From DATIUV01 sp049322755 (lineage in GTDB: Bacteria; Pseudomonadota; Gammaproteobacteria; Burkholderiales; UBA6910), in contig JBMOQX010000073.1 in assembly GCA_049322755.1 (NCBI GenBank), forward strand, positions 1 to 64,000: DNA of 64,000 nucleotides. The letters run 5' to 3'. Both the position numbers and the translations under genes were made by a program. Below the pieces are notes generated by a model. The model was not told where the DNA came from and did not search any database. It saw only the letters and a program-made list of their open reading frames with translations. The stretch's first letter is position 1, and each line of letters opens with the position of its first letter. Below are positions 1-7,783 of the stretch, piece by piece.

Positions 1-2
1 CG

Positions 3-965
3 CAGATCTACGCCCGTGAGGGGGTGGCGCTCGAGCGCTCGACGCTTGCCGAGTGCGTTGGAGGCGCCGCGGCGCTGCTCGATCCGCTGGTTGAGGCGCT
101 CGCGCGCTACCTCGTGGCGAGCCCCTACCTGCACGGTGACGACACCCCGGTGCCTGTGCTCGAGCCCGGTCGCGGCAAGACCAAGACGGGGAGGCTGTGG
201 ACCTACGTGCGCGATAGCCGGCCGTGGGCCGACAGCGCCGCTCCGGCGGTGCTGTTCCGCTATTCGCCCGACCGTAGGGGCGATCATCCCGAAGCTCACC
301 TGAAGAGCTTCTGCGGGGTCCTGCAGGCCGACGGCTACACGGGGTTCGACCGACTCTATGAGGGCAAGGACGAGCGGATTCGAGAGGCCGCCTGCTGGGC
401 GCACGTGCGGCGCAAGTTCTACGAGATCTACGAGTCGAACGGCTCGCCGGTGGCCGCCGAGGCGCTCGCCAGAATCGGCAAGCTCTACGAGATCGAGGAG
501 ACGACCCGCGGGAGACCGCCCGATGAGCGAAGCACGGTGCGAAGAGCGCGCGCCGGACCGGAACTGGAAGCGATCAAGGCGTGGTTCGAGGAAACCCTGG
601 CCCAGGTGTCGGCGAAGTCGGCGCTGGCGATCGCGATCCGCTACGCGCTCGCCCGCTGGGCGGCGCTCACCCGCTACCGCGACGACGGCCACATCGAGAT
701 CGACAACAACGCCGCCGAGCGTGCGCTGCGCACGGTGGCCCTCGGGCGCAAGAACTACCTCTTCGCCGGGTCGGATGCCGGCGGCGAACGTGCCGCGGCG
801 ATCTACAGCCTGATCGGCACGGCGAAGCTGAACGGCCTGGACCCCGAGGCGTACCTGCGCGAGGTGCTCGCGCGCATCGCCGAGCATCCGATCAACCGGA
901 TCGAGGAGCTACTGCCGTGGCGTCTCGCCGTCGAAAGCCAAACCCCTCTGAACCGCGTGGCGTAA
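3..965 (+). CDS. tnpC: IS66 transposase TnpC, C-terminal part
   Basis: DDE transposase of the IS66 family, acting on the ends of its own element. The frame is open from the first bases, so the N-terminus is cut by the window edge; the internal GTG at 24 is not the true start. Visible family signatures are LHGDDTPV with the first catalytic Asp (about nt 132-155), QADGYTGFD with the second Asp, the CWAHVRRKF stretch, and IDNNAAERALR with the catalytic Glu. It ends with the typical short C-terminal IS66 domain (LNGLDPEAYL). The next small ORF starts inside its 3' end. It may be functional if the missing part is intact. Confidence 0.9.
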   Translation, partial: QIYAREGVALERSTLAECVGGAAALLDPLVEALARYLVASPYLHGDDTPVPVLEPGRGKTKTGRLWTYVRDSRPWADSAAPAVLFRYSPDRRGDHPEAHLKSFCGVLQADGYTGFDRLYEGKDERIREAACWAHVRRKFYEIYESNGSPVAAEALARIGKLYEIEETTRGRPPDERSTVRRARAGPELEAIKAWFEETLAQVSAKSALAIAIRYALARWAALTRYRDDGHIEIDNNAAERALRTVALGRKNYLFAGSDAGGERAAAIYSLIGTAKLNGLDPEAYLREVLARIAEHPINRIEELLPWRLAVESQTPLNRVA

Positions 966-1240
966 GCGCTACGCCGGCCACGACCGCCGGTGAGTTCCTG
1001 CCGACGCTCGAGGAGTTCGTCATCCACGGCGACGGGCAGATCGCCATCGGCACGATCAAGCCAATCGCCTGCGCCGCCATCGCCAATGACGCACACAATA
1101 TGCTCGCCGCGCTGGTTCGTCGACCCGACGAAACCCTGCAGCAGCTGCTCGAGCGTCTCGACCGGGCCGTTCGACTCGCGCTGGACGATCAAACCTACAC
1201 CGACGAGATCAACACACCCCTGCCGCCGTCAAGACGGTAA
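917..1240 (+). CDS. IS66-associated small protein
   Basis: A 107-residue ORF with a GTG start inside the end of tnpC, in another frame. It contains a PTLEEFVIHGDGQIAIGTI stretch and a helical LVRRPDETLQQLLERLD segment. I recognise it as the short unknown ORF that commonly trails tnpC in IS66-type elements of proteobacteria; its role in transposition is not known to me. The start is a choice: other in-frame starts lie further upstream inside tnpC, but this one gives the length I associate with the family. Confidence 0.6.
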   Translation: MASRRRKPNPSEPRGVSATPATTAGEFLPTLEEFVIHGDGQIAIGTIKPIACAAIANDAHNMLAALVRRPDETLQQLLERLDRAVRLALDDQTYTDEINTPLPPSRR

Positions 1241-1340
1241 GGACCGGACGCTTACTCTGTTGCAGGAGGGAGATGAAGTCCTCCAGCGGGGGCAGGTGGG
1301 GTTGGGTGACTTAGATGGGTGTATGGGGCATAGAATCGGT

Positions 1341-1755
1341 TCATCGCACGGCTTGCGCGAACAGGACGGTTTCTTCCTGATGAATTGTGAAGTGCCGCAG
1401 GTGGAAGCGGTAGCCGAGGCCGAGGCTGTCGATCCACTGAGGAATTTCCCAGAAGTCCTGAAGTTGGTGATACACCGAGATGGCGAGTTTCGGCCGAAAG
1501 CGCCGGATGCTTTGCTCGGCACCTTTCAGTGCCGCCAGTTCGGCGCCTTCGATATCCATTTTGATGAAATCGAGACGCTTGAGTTGCTCCCGCTCCACTA
1601 GACCATCGATGCTGAGCGTCCTAATCTTCATCGCGGCTGGATCGCTTGTATGCGGCAGGACACGTGTGGCCGGCCCACGATCTAAATAAGTACGCGGGCG
1701 CAACGAGAATCGCTTTACCGCGGCGGTCCCTCCGGTCCAGTGCAGGAACCCGCTA
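1341..1755 (-). pseudogene. FkbM-family methyltransferase, N-terminus lost to IS630
   Basis: The C-terminal ~135 residues of a SAM-dependent FkbM methyltransferase, a family that O-methylates sugars or polyketides and is common in polysaccharide loci. The hallmark is LDFIKMDIEGAELAALKG, followed by FRPKLAISVYH. The frame stays open up to 1755, exactly where the IS630-family element begins, so the reading frame was cut there. The N-terminal half does not reappear on the far side of the element at 5653, so a deletion or rearrangement followed the insertion. Confidence 0.8.
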
Positions 1756-1803
1756 ATGACACCTGCGTAAATAATGTCCTATACTGTGCTCCGGAGGTGC
1801 TCC

Positions 1804-2208
1804 ATGAGGCCGACCGGAAGTCCAGAAGAACTCGAGCATCGCCGGATGCGGGCGCTGGCTTTGCTCAAAGAAGGATTGCCGCCCGTCGAGGTCGCACGAC
1901 GTGTCGGCGCCGACCGGCGCAGCGTGCGGCGCTGGCAGGCAACCGCGCGAAGCGCGGGTGTGGCTGGGCTTCGTGCCAAGCCCGCGTCGGGGCGACCCCC
2001 GAAGCTTCGAGCCAAACAACGAAGCAAACTTGAGCAGATGCTGCTTAAGGGGGCGCAGGCGGCGGGCTATCACACCGATCTGTGGACCTGCCCGAGAGTC
2101 GCCGAGGTGATCGAGCGGCGCTTTGGGGTTCGCTACCACGTCGATCATATCGGGCGCCTGTTGCACGATCTGGGCTGGAGTGCCCAGAAACCGGCGCGGC
2201 GTGCCCTG
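1804..2208 (+). pseudogene. IS630 transposase, N-terminal part
   Basis: The first 135 codons of an IS630-type transposase: a helix-turn-helix region (EVARRVGADRRSVRRWQ, about residues 31-47) and a second winged-helix half (TCPRVAEVIERRFGV). The reading breaks at codon 135, where the IS21-family element begins, and resumes in the same frame at 5001 after the duplicated CCCTG. It is split by insertion, not decayed. Confidence 0.85.
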
Positions 2209-2223
2209 CTGCGTATTCCGCTG

Positions 2224-2302
2224 AACGTGACCGATGATTCCGGGGCAACGTGACCGCAGTTGCTGGTCGAACGTGACCGATCGTTCCGGAGGAACGTGAC
2301 CG
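2224..2302 (+). repeat. IS21 left-end repeats, 4 copies at 23-bp spacing
   Basis: AACGTGACCG occurs at 2224, 2247, 2270 and 2293, each exactly 23 bp from the next. These are the probable IstA binding sites at this end, inverse to those at the other end. Confidence 0.85.
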
Positions 2303-2354
2303 GGAAGACCACCGGGTCGGCGCTGTTGTTGGTTTTTACAGTGGTCGGGCAGGT

Positions 2355-3143
2355 TCAGTCAACGTTTCCGGCGCCGTCGCCGTTGTTCGACGCCGCTCTC
2401 GCTGCCTTGCCGCGCGCGGCGTGCGGGCGCATCGATTCGCCCTTCAGATGGATCTTGTGCGCGCTGTGCACGAGGCGGTCGAGGATCGCGTCGGCGAGTG
2501 TGGGCTCGCCGATGTAGTCGTGCCAGTGGTCGAGGTGGAGCTGGCTCGTGATGAGGGTGGAGCGGGTGCCGACGCGATCGTCGAGCAGCTCCAGCAGGTC
2601 GGCGCGCTCGCGCGCGCCCATGGGGGCGATGGCGAAGTCGTCGATCACCAGCACGCTTACCTTGGCGATCACGGCCAGGCGCTTCCTGAAGCTGCCGTCG
2701 GCGTGGCAGACGCTGAGCTCGTCGAAGAGCCGGGGTGCCCGCAGATAAAGCGCGGACAGGCCCTGACGACAGGCCTGGTGCGCGAGCGCGCACGCAAGCC
2801 AGGTCTTTCCGGCGCCGGTGGCACCGTGGATCAGCAGATTCTGCGCTTGCCGAATCCACTCACAGCTGGCGAGGCTCGCGAGCTGGGCGCGATCGAGCCC
2901 GCAGCGGGCGCGGTAATCGATGTCTTCGACGCAGGCGTTACGCTGCTTGAGTTGCGCGAGCTGCAGCAAGCGCGTGACCCGGCGGTTATCGCGGTAGAGC
3001 GCTTCGCGGTCGACGAGCAGCCCGAGCCGCTCTTCGAAGGCAAGGGCCGAGGCGGCGCTCTGCGTGATCTGTTCAGAGAGCGCGGCGGCCATGCCGTAGA
3101 GCTTGAGCCGGTTCAGTGTATCGAGGATGGTTTGGACGAGCAT
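2355..3143 (-). CDS. istB: IS21-family helper ATPase IstB
   Basis: A 262-residue AAA+ ATPase that assists IstA in target selection. The Walker A motif GATGAGKT lies around residues 107-114 and Walker B VLVIDDF around residues 163-169. The N-terminal IstB helical region (LDTLNRLKLYGMAAAL) is intact and the length is normal. Its ATG lies 31 nt inside the 3' end of istA, so translation is probably coupled. Confidence 0.92.
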   Translation of the reverse strand: MLVQTILDTLNRLKLYGMAAALSEQITQSAASALAFEERLGLLVDREALYRDNRRVTRLLQLAQLKQRNACVEDIDYRARCGLDRAQLASLASCEWIRQAQNLLIHGATGAGKTWLACALAHQACRQGLSALYLRAPRLFDELSVCHADGSFRKRLAVIAKVSVLVIDDFAIAPMGARERADLLELLDDRVGTRSTLITSQLHLDHWHDYIGEPTLADAILDRLVHSAHKIHLKGESMRPHAARGKAARAASNNGDGAGNVD

Positions 3144-4699
3144 TCAACGTCTCCTGGTGAGGTGGTGGTGCTACGGAAGTAGTCGGCCCCGCGCACGTTG
3201 GCGTGCCGGGGCAGACCGGTGGATGGGGCGTTATCCGCAGGCAAGAGCTCGGGGTGCTGATCGAGCTTCGCCTCGAGGATGGATTTGATGCTTTTGCGCG
3301 TGGGCGCGCCGATGGCGAGTGCGCGGCGGCAGGCGGCTTCCAGGCGCGCTTCCCCGTGGTGCTTGGCGAGGTTCAACAGCCCCAGGCAAGCGCGATAGCC
3401 CTGCTCCGGGTGCGGCCGGTTCTCGAGCTGCCACTTGACCACGTCGCGCGTGGCCGGCCCGATGGACAGTGCCCAGTTCAGCAGCCGCCCCGGCGTCCAC
3501 TGCATGTGCTTGCGGTGCGACTCGGGCATGTGCTCGGGGAGCGTGGTGTGGCCGCCGCGCTTGGCCGAGCCCACGTGCGAGCCCACGCGCTTACCCTTGA
3601 AGAAGCACTCGACGATGCTCGCGGTGATGCGCACATCGACCCGGTGCTTCACCAAGCTATGCGGCACGCTGTAGTAGTGGCCGGCGACCTCGACGTGGTA
3701 GTCGATGCCCACGAGCGCCTTCTTCCACTCGGCGAATTCATAGCGCGTTGCCGGCAGCGCGTTCATGGCGGGGCGGTCGATCGTCTCGAAGGCCCGCCTG
3801 CGGCAGCCTTCGATCTTCTTGAACGGGCGGTTGTTGAGGTCCTCGAGCAGCGCGCCGATGGCGGCATTGAGTTCGGCCAGCGAGAAGAACTGGCGGTTGC
3901 GCAGCCGCGCCAGGATCCAGCGCTGAACCAGGAGCACGCTCGCCTCGACGCAGGCCTTGTCGCGGGGGCGCGCCGGACGTGCTGGGAGAATCGCCGTGCC
4001 GTAGTGGCGCGCGAGGTCCTCGTAGGTCGAGGTGGCCTGCGGCTCGTAGCGGCAGGCCTGCCGGATCGCGCTCTTGAGCTGATCGGGCACGAGCAAAGCG
4101 GGGGTCGCGCCCAGGAACTCGAAGCAGCGCACATGGGAGGCGATCCAGTCGGGCAGTTGCTGGCTCAGACTCGCCTCGGCATAGGTGTAGGCGGAGGCCC
4201 CGAGCACGGCCACGAAGATCTCGGCGCGCCGGATCTCGCCGGTGGCCGGGTCGATGACCGGCACCGTCTGGCCGGAGTAGTCGATGAACAGCTTCTCGCC
4301 CGCGCGGTGCACTTGCCGCATCGAGCGCTTCAGGCTCGCCGCAAAACGGTGGTAGTGCAGGCAGAACTGGCTGTAGCGGTAGGCGTGTGGCCCGTGGGCG
4401 GCACGGTACTCCTCCCAGAGCAGGGTCAGCGTCACGCCCTTGCGCTTGAGCTCCTGGTGGATGTGGGCGAAGTCGGGTGTGGCGTAGCGCTCAACCGACG
4501 GCACGGCATGGGGAAAGAGCAGCGCCTTGAGCTGCGCCTCGTCGAGATGTGCCGGCAGTGGCCAGCTCACGCCGGCGTCGCGGGCACGCTGCAGGTATTT
4601 GGTGACCGCGCCCTTGGACAGGTGCGTGGCCGCCGCGATGCGCTCGTGGCTGAAACGCGCCTCGAACCGCAGGCGTAGGACGTCGATGATCTTGCGCAT
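3113..4699 (-). CDS. istA: IS21-family transposase IstA
   Basis: A DDE transposase of about 528 residues. The start at 4699 is chosen because AGGAG lies 6 nt before it and because MRKIIDVLRL is the usual IstA N-terminus; the frame is open further upstream to 4816. An HTH lies at residues 15-35 (SHERIAAATHLSKGAVTKYL). The RNase H-like core shows EKLFIDYSGQTVPV with the first Asp and FVAVLGASAYTYAEA after it. The C-terminus has the Mu-transposase-like beta barrel (YYSVPHSLV). It looks complete. Confidence 0.9.
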   Translation of the reverse strand: MRKIIDVLRLRFEARFSHERIAAATHLSKGAVTKYLQRARDAGVSWPLPAHLDEAQLKALLFPHAVPSVERYATPDFAHIHQELKRKGVTLTLLWEEYRAAHGPHAYRYSQFCLHYHRFAASLKRSMRQVHRAGEKLFIDYSGQTVPVIDPATGEIRRAEIFVAVLGASAYTYAEASLSQQLPDWIASHVRCFEFLGATPALLVPDQLKSAIRQACRYEPQATSTYEDLARHYGTAILPARPARPRDKACVEASVLLVQRWILARLRNRQFFSLAELNAAIGALLEDLNNRPFKKIEGCRRRAFETIDRPAMNALPATRYEFAEWKKALVGIDYHVEVAGHYYSVPHSLVKHRVDVRITASIVECFFKGKRVGSHVGSAKRGGHTTLPEHMPESHRKHMQWTPGRLLNWALSIGPATRDVVKWQLENRPHPEQGYRACLGLLNLAKHHGEARLEAACRRALAIGAPTRKSIKSILEAKLDQHPELLPADNAPSTGLPRHANVRGADYFRSTTTSPGDVECSSKPSSIH

Positions 4700-4855
4700 G
4701 GCGCTCCTGTGGGCAGGCATCCCCTTCTCCCGAAAAAAACCGGAGAGGGTAACCCGTCGTGGTAGAAGTCCAGCGCGAGACCCGGGACTCGGTTCCGAGC
4801 CATCGTGACCGGTCATTCCGGACCGTGACCGTCGATTCTGCTCATGCGCAGAAAT

Positions 4856-4980
4856 CGGTCACGATCCGTCGGAATCAGCGGTCACGTTCCTTCGGAAACA
4901 CCGGTCACGTTCGATCGGAAATCGCGGTCACGTTCGACCGGCAACTGCGGTCACGTTCCGCCGGAATCGGCGGTCACGTT
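4856..4980 (+). repeat. IS21 right-end repeats, 6 copies at 23-bp spacing
   Basis: CGGTCACGTT occurs at 4879, 4902, 4925, 4948 and 4971, with a one-base variant (CGGTCACGAT) at 4856, all exactly 23 bp apart. They are inverse to the four left-end copies and are probable IstA sites. Confidence 0.85.
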
Positions 4981-5000
4981 GGTCCGGAATACGCACCCTG

Positions 5001-5629
5001 GAACGCGACGAGGCGGCGATCCAGCGTTGGGTGCACGAGGATTGGCCTCGAGTAAAAAAAACGCCGCACGCCGGCGGGCGGCGATCGTCTTCATCGACGA
5101 AACCGGGTTCCTGATGTCGCCGCTCGTGCGCCGCAGCTGGGCGCCTCGGGGCTGCACACCGGTGATTACCCAGCGTGGCCGTAACTGGCGCAAGGTGTCG
5201 GTGATCGGTGCTTTGGTGATCTCGCCGCGGCGCCGCCGGGTACGCGCGTACTTCGGGTTTCTGCCCGATGCCAATTACGAGGGCGAATCGATTCTTGATT
5301 TCCTCAAGCAATTGCGCCGCTCGGTACGCGCACCGATCGAGCTGCTGTGGGATCGGCTGCTCGCGCACCGCGGCGAACCTATCGCCAGCTGGCAAGTGCA
5401 TCATCGCGCTCGCGTGCGCGTCCATTTGTTTCCGCCCTATGCCCCGGAGCTCAACCCGGTGGAGTTGATTTGGGGCCATGTGAAAAACAACGGGTTGGCG
5501 AATTTCGCCCCGCACGAGCTGCCGGAATTGCTCGACCAGACCCAGGTGGCAGTGCTCGCCGCCGGTGATGACGAGCCGCTATTGCGCTCCTTCATTGCTC
5601 ACTCCGCTCTTTTTTTGCGCTTGAGGTAG
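5001..5629 (+). pseudogene. IS630 transposase, C-terminal part with -1 frameshift site
   Basis: It continues codon 136 of the transposase (ERDEAAIQRWVHEDW). The first frame reaches a run of eight A at 5054-5061 and would stop at 5112. The DDE domain lies in the -1 frame from there: IVFIDETGF with the catalytic Asp, then VHLFPPYAPELNPVELIWG with the second Asp and the Glu. In the incoming frame the run reads A-AAA-AAA, a classic -1 slippery heptamer, so frameshifting is probably programmed rather than a mutation. The rejoined protein would be about 344 residues, normal for IS630. Confidence 0.8.
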
Positions 5630-5655
5630 GACATTATTTAAGCAGGGGCCATTAG

Positions 5656-7059
5656 CTAGTCGACGGCAAGCGGGGGGTAGCCAAGACGTTCACGTCCCGT
5701 ACCAAGAATTCGCTCAATTGCCCCTCCTATTTGGAGGAGTTCTTGGTCTGTGCCAACGCGGGCCATGACTTGCAGGCCAATCGGGAGACCTGATGAATCC
5801 AATGCGACCGGCATGCTGAGCGCAGGCAAATCGAGGATATTGGCCACACATGTGTAACGGATCATTCGAAAATTATGCGTGCGGTAGGAATCCCAGCTAG
5901 TTACGTCGCTTAGCTTCGGCGGAGGAATAGGGACGGTCGGGGACACGATTGCGTCTACATCAGCGAAGCTTCGACCAGCCCTTGCGGCTAAGCGGCGCAT
6001 GCGCATCATTCGGTCAGCGAGTTCAATACCCGACATGTGTGCTGAAGCAGTAAGGCGTTGTTCGATGAGGGGGTCGAGATCCTTAAGCCACTCCGGCAGG
6101 TCCGAGCGAATGAATGCAAGCAATTCTGCGCCTGAAGTTCCACCCTCGGAAATGATTTGATGGGCGTCTGATGCTTCTGGAACGCGGATGGGCACTAACT
6201 TGTGGCCCGCACGCTCTAGTTCTTTAAGGCAGGCGTTCACCTCCGCCGCAATTGAGGGCGTGCAATCTTCCCAGAAGAACTCCTCAGGAACGCCAAGCCG
6301 CAGGCCCTCCCGGCCCTGCATATCGGAATCAAGAGGCGCGTAGGCCGACGTTACTCTGCTATCGATGGCGGCTGCGGCGATGTGCACGTCATCAACAGAT
6401 CTGGCCAAGATACCGGGGGAATCCAGGAGTGGGCTGAGCGGAACAATTCCTGCGGTTGGCCAGCGTCGCTGCGTAGGCTTGAACCCCACATTTGCTGTAA
6501 GCGATGCCGGGATCCGAACCGAACCAGCTGTGTCGGAACCGATCGCAACCAGTGCCGAACCCTGGCAGAGCGATACGGCCGCGCCAGAACTGGACCCGCC
6601 GGGAACGCGGTGATCTACGCTGTCCCACGGGTTTCGGGGGGTTCCCCAATGAGAATTGACGCCCAAGGCACCAAATGCAAACTCAACCGTTTGGGTCTTC
6701 CCCGTGAAGACTGCAAGCTGCCTTCGTACCTCGGTGACCACAGGTCCTTCCTTGTTCCACGTGGTCGGCAACTCTCGCTTTGTCCCAGCGAAAATTGGAG
6801 CGTTGTCGAGGCCGAAAATATCCTTGACCGAGATCGGGATACCTTGGAGGGGTGCGACCGCGGCCCCTGCGCGGAAGGCCGCATCTGCCGCCTCCGCTGC
6901 TCTTTCAGAATAGGCCGAAAGCCACGTCTTATAGGCATTGAGTTTCGGCTCTAACTGGGACGCCCGATCATGGGCTTCCCTCAGCAGTTGCTTTGCGGTT
7001 ACGGCACCGTCTCGTAACTGCGGAATAAGTGACCGCAACGATCGTCTAGGATGAGCCAC
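5656..7059 (-). CDS. Amidase-signature hydrolase
   Basis: A 467-residue amidase-signature enzyme that hydrolyses an amide to acid and ammonia; cytoplasmic. The Ser-cisSer-Lys triad is visible: Lys79 in PISVKDIFG, the GGSSSGAA loop at residues 154-161, and Ser180 in DTAGSVRIPAS. The substrate cannot be read from sequence; neighbouring transport, isochorismatase-fold and CoA-transferase genes suggest a small catabolic island for an amide-containing compound (inference). The stop codon lies next to the right end of the IS630 element, so a few C-terminal residues may have been replaced. It overlaps the LysR remnant by 14 nt. Confidence 0.88.
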   Translation of the reverse strand: MAHPRRSLRSLIPQLRDGAVTAKQLLREAHDRASQLEPKLNAYKTWLSAYSERAAEAADAAFRAGAAVAPLQGIPISVKDIFGLDNAPIFAGTKRELPTTWNKEGPVVTEVRRQLAVFTGKTQTVEFAFGALGVNSHWGTPRNPWDSVDHRVPGGSSSGAAVSLCQGSALVAIGSDTAGSVRIPASLTANVGFKPTQRRWPTAGIVPLSPLLDSPGILARSVDDVHIAAAAIDSRVTSAYAPLDSDMQGREGLRLGVPEEFFWEDCTPSIAAEVNACLKELERAGHKLVPIRVPEASDAHQIISEGGTSGAELLAFIRSDLPEWLKDLDPLIEQRLTASAHMSGIELADRMMRMRRLAARAGRSFADVDAIVSPTVPIPPPKLSDVTSWDSYRTHNFRMIRYTCVANILDLPALSMPVALDSSGLPIGLQVMARVGTDQELLQIGGAIERILGTGRERLGYPPLAVD

Positions 7060-7729
7060 CTCTTCTCCTTTTCTTGGTTTCTGGTGTCAATTCGTCTGCG
7101 CCGGAATGGACCGTGCTTCTTAGAAACTTCGCGATTCGGAAGCTCTTTCCCGGGTAGTTCTTCTCCGTGTAGCTCGCCAACTCGTCAATAAAGCTTTTCA
7201 CGATGGGTGGCGTAAAGCGCCGTGAGTCCCAAAGCGCGTGCATCCATACGCCCAGTTGGGAGTGATTGTGCGTTAGCGGAACTGTTGGTCCGTGACCCTT
7301 GGCGAATCGCACAGTCGACGGGACGATTGCAACTCCCAGCCCGCTTTGGACTAGCGTGAGTAAACAGTGTGGACTCGCGCTCTCGATTAGCACTCGGGGA
7401 GATATATGCGCCACCTGACACGCTCCGTCGAAAAGCTTCCGCGTCATGAAATCCTTCCGCAGGAGCATCAGCGGTTCACGGTCAAGGTCACTTATCTCAA
7501 TCGAGGAACGGTTCGAAAGGCGATGGCCGGCTGGAAGTGCGGCTAGGACGACGAGCGGAAAGAGCGGGCGTGAACGAAAGGGTCTCTCGCGGTCCAGCGC
7601 TCCCACGGCTAGGTCAATCTCGCCCTGCTCAACGGCTTGGGCGAGGTTGGTGCTCCCATCCTCGACCAGAAACACCTGAACTTCCGGATGCTTTTGCTGA
7701 AATCTCGGCAAGACGATGGAGATGAGGCT
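7046..7729 (-). pseudogene. LysR-type regulator lacking its DNA-binding domain
   Basis: Only the LysR substrate-binding domain is present (VLPRFQQKHPEVQVFLVEDG, then DLAVGALDRERPF and SGLGVAIVPSTVRF). A TAA at 7730-7732 lies in frame just before it, and no helix-turn-helix is encoded upstream. Either the N-terminal ~90 residues were deleted or a new gene was joined here; the substrate-binding-protein gene begins only 55 nt away in the opposite direction. As it stands the product could not bind its operator, so it is probably inactive. A TTG at 7711 could still start a free effector domain. Confidence 0.75.
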
Positions 7730-7783
7730 TTAGGTCCTGACCTTGATACAAGCGTCGTTGCTGACATTGACGGAGGGAAGACA

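Larger units (their letters stand above)
1..1255 (+). mobile_element. IS66-family element, 3' part only
   Basis: Holds the C-terminal part of the IS66 TnpC transposase and the small ORF that often follows it. The right end is placed near 1255 because the inverse of 1241-1255 begins GTAAGCG, the usual IS66 terminal sequence. The left end, and tnpA/tnpB if present, lie outside the window, so the size and the target duplication cannot be checked. Confidence 0.75.
2209..4995 (-). mobile_element. IS21-family element (istAB)
   Basis: The ends share TGCGTATTCCG (2210-2220 and the inverse of 4985-4995). CCCTG occurs just outside each end (2204-2208 and 4996-5000) and is the likely target duplication; there is one unmatched C at the left junction. 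The element is about 2.8 kb, with both genes on the minus strand. It carries regularly spaced internal repeats at both ends, as is typical of IS21-family termini. Confidence 0.85.
1756..5652 (+). mobile_element. IS630-family element interrupted by an IS21-family element
   Basis: The terminal inverted repeats match closely: 1756-1783 against the inverse of about 5625-5652, both reading ATG.C.CCTGC.TAAATAATGTCCTA with only a few differences. A TA flanks each end (1754-1755 and 5653-5654), the usual IS630 target duplication. The transposase gene is broken in two by the nested IS21-family element at 2209-4995; without it the element would be about 1.1 kb, normal for the family. Confidence 0.8.

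Noticed and set aside
5051..5062. Simple frameshift mutation in the IS630 transposase
   Set aside because: The A-AAA-AAA heptamer is in exactly the right phase for -1 slippage, so programmed frameshifting is the better reading.
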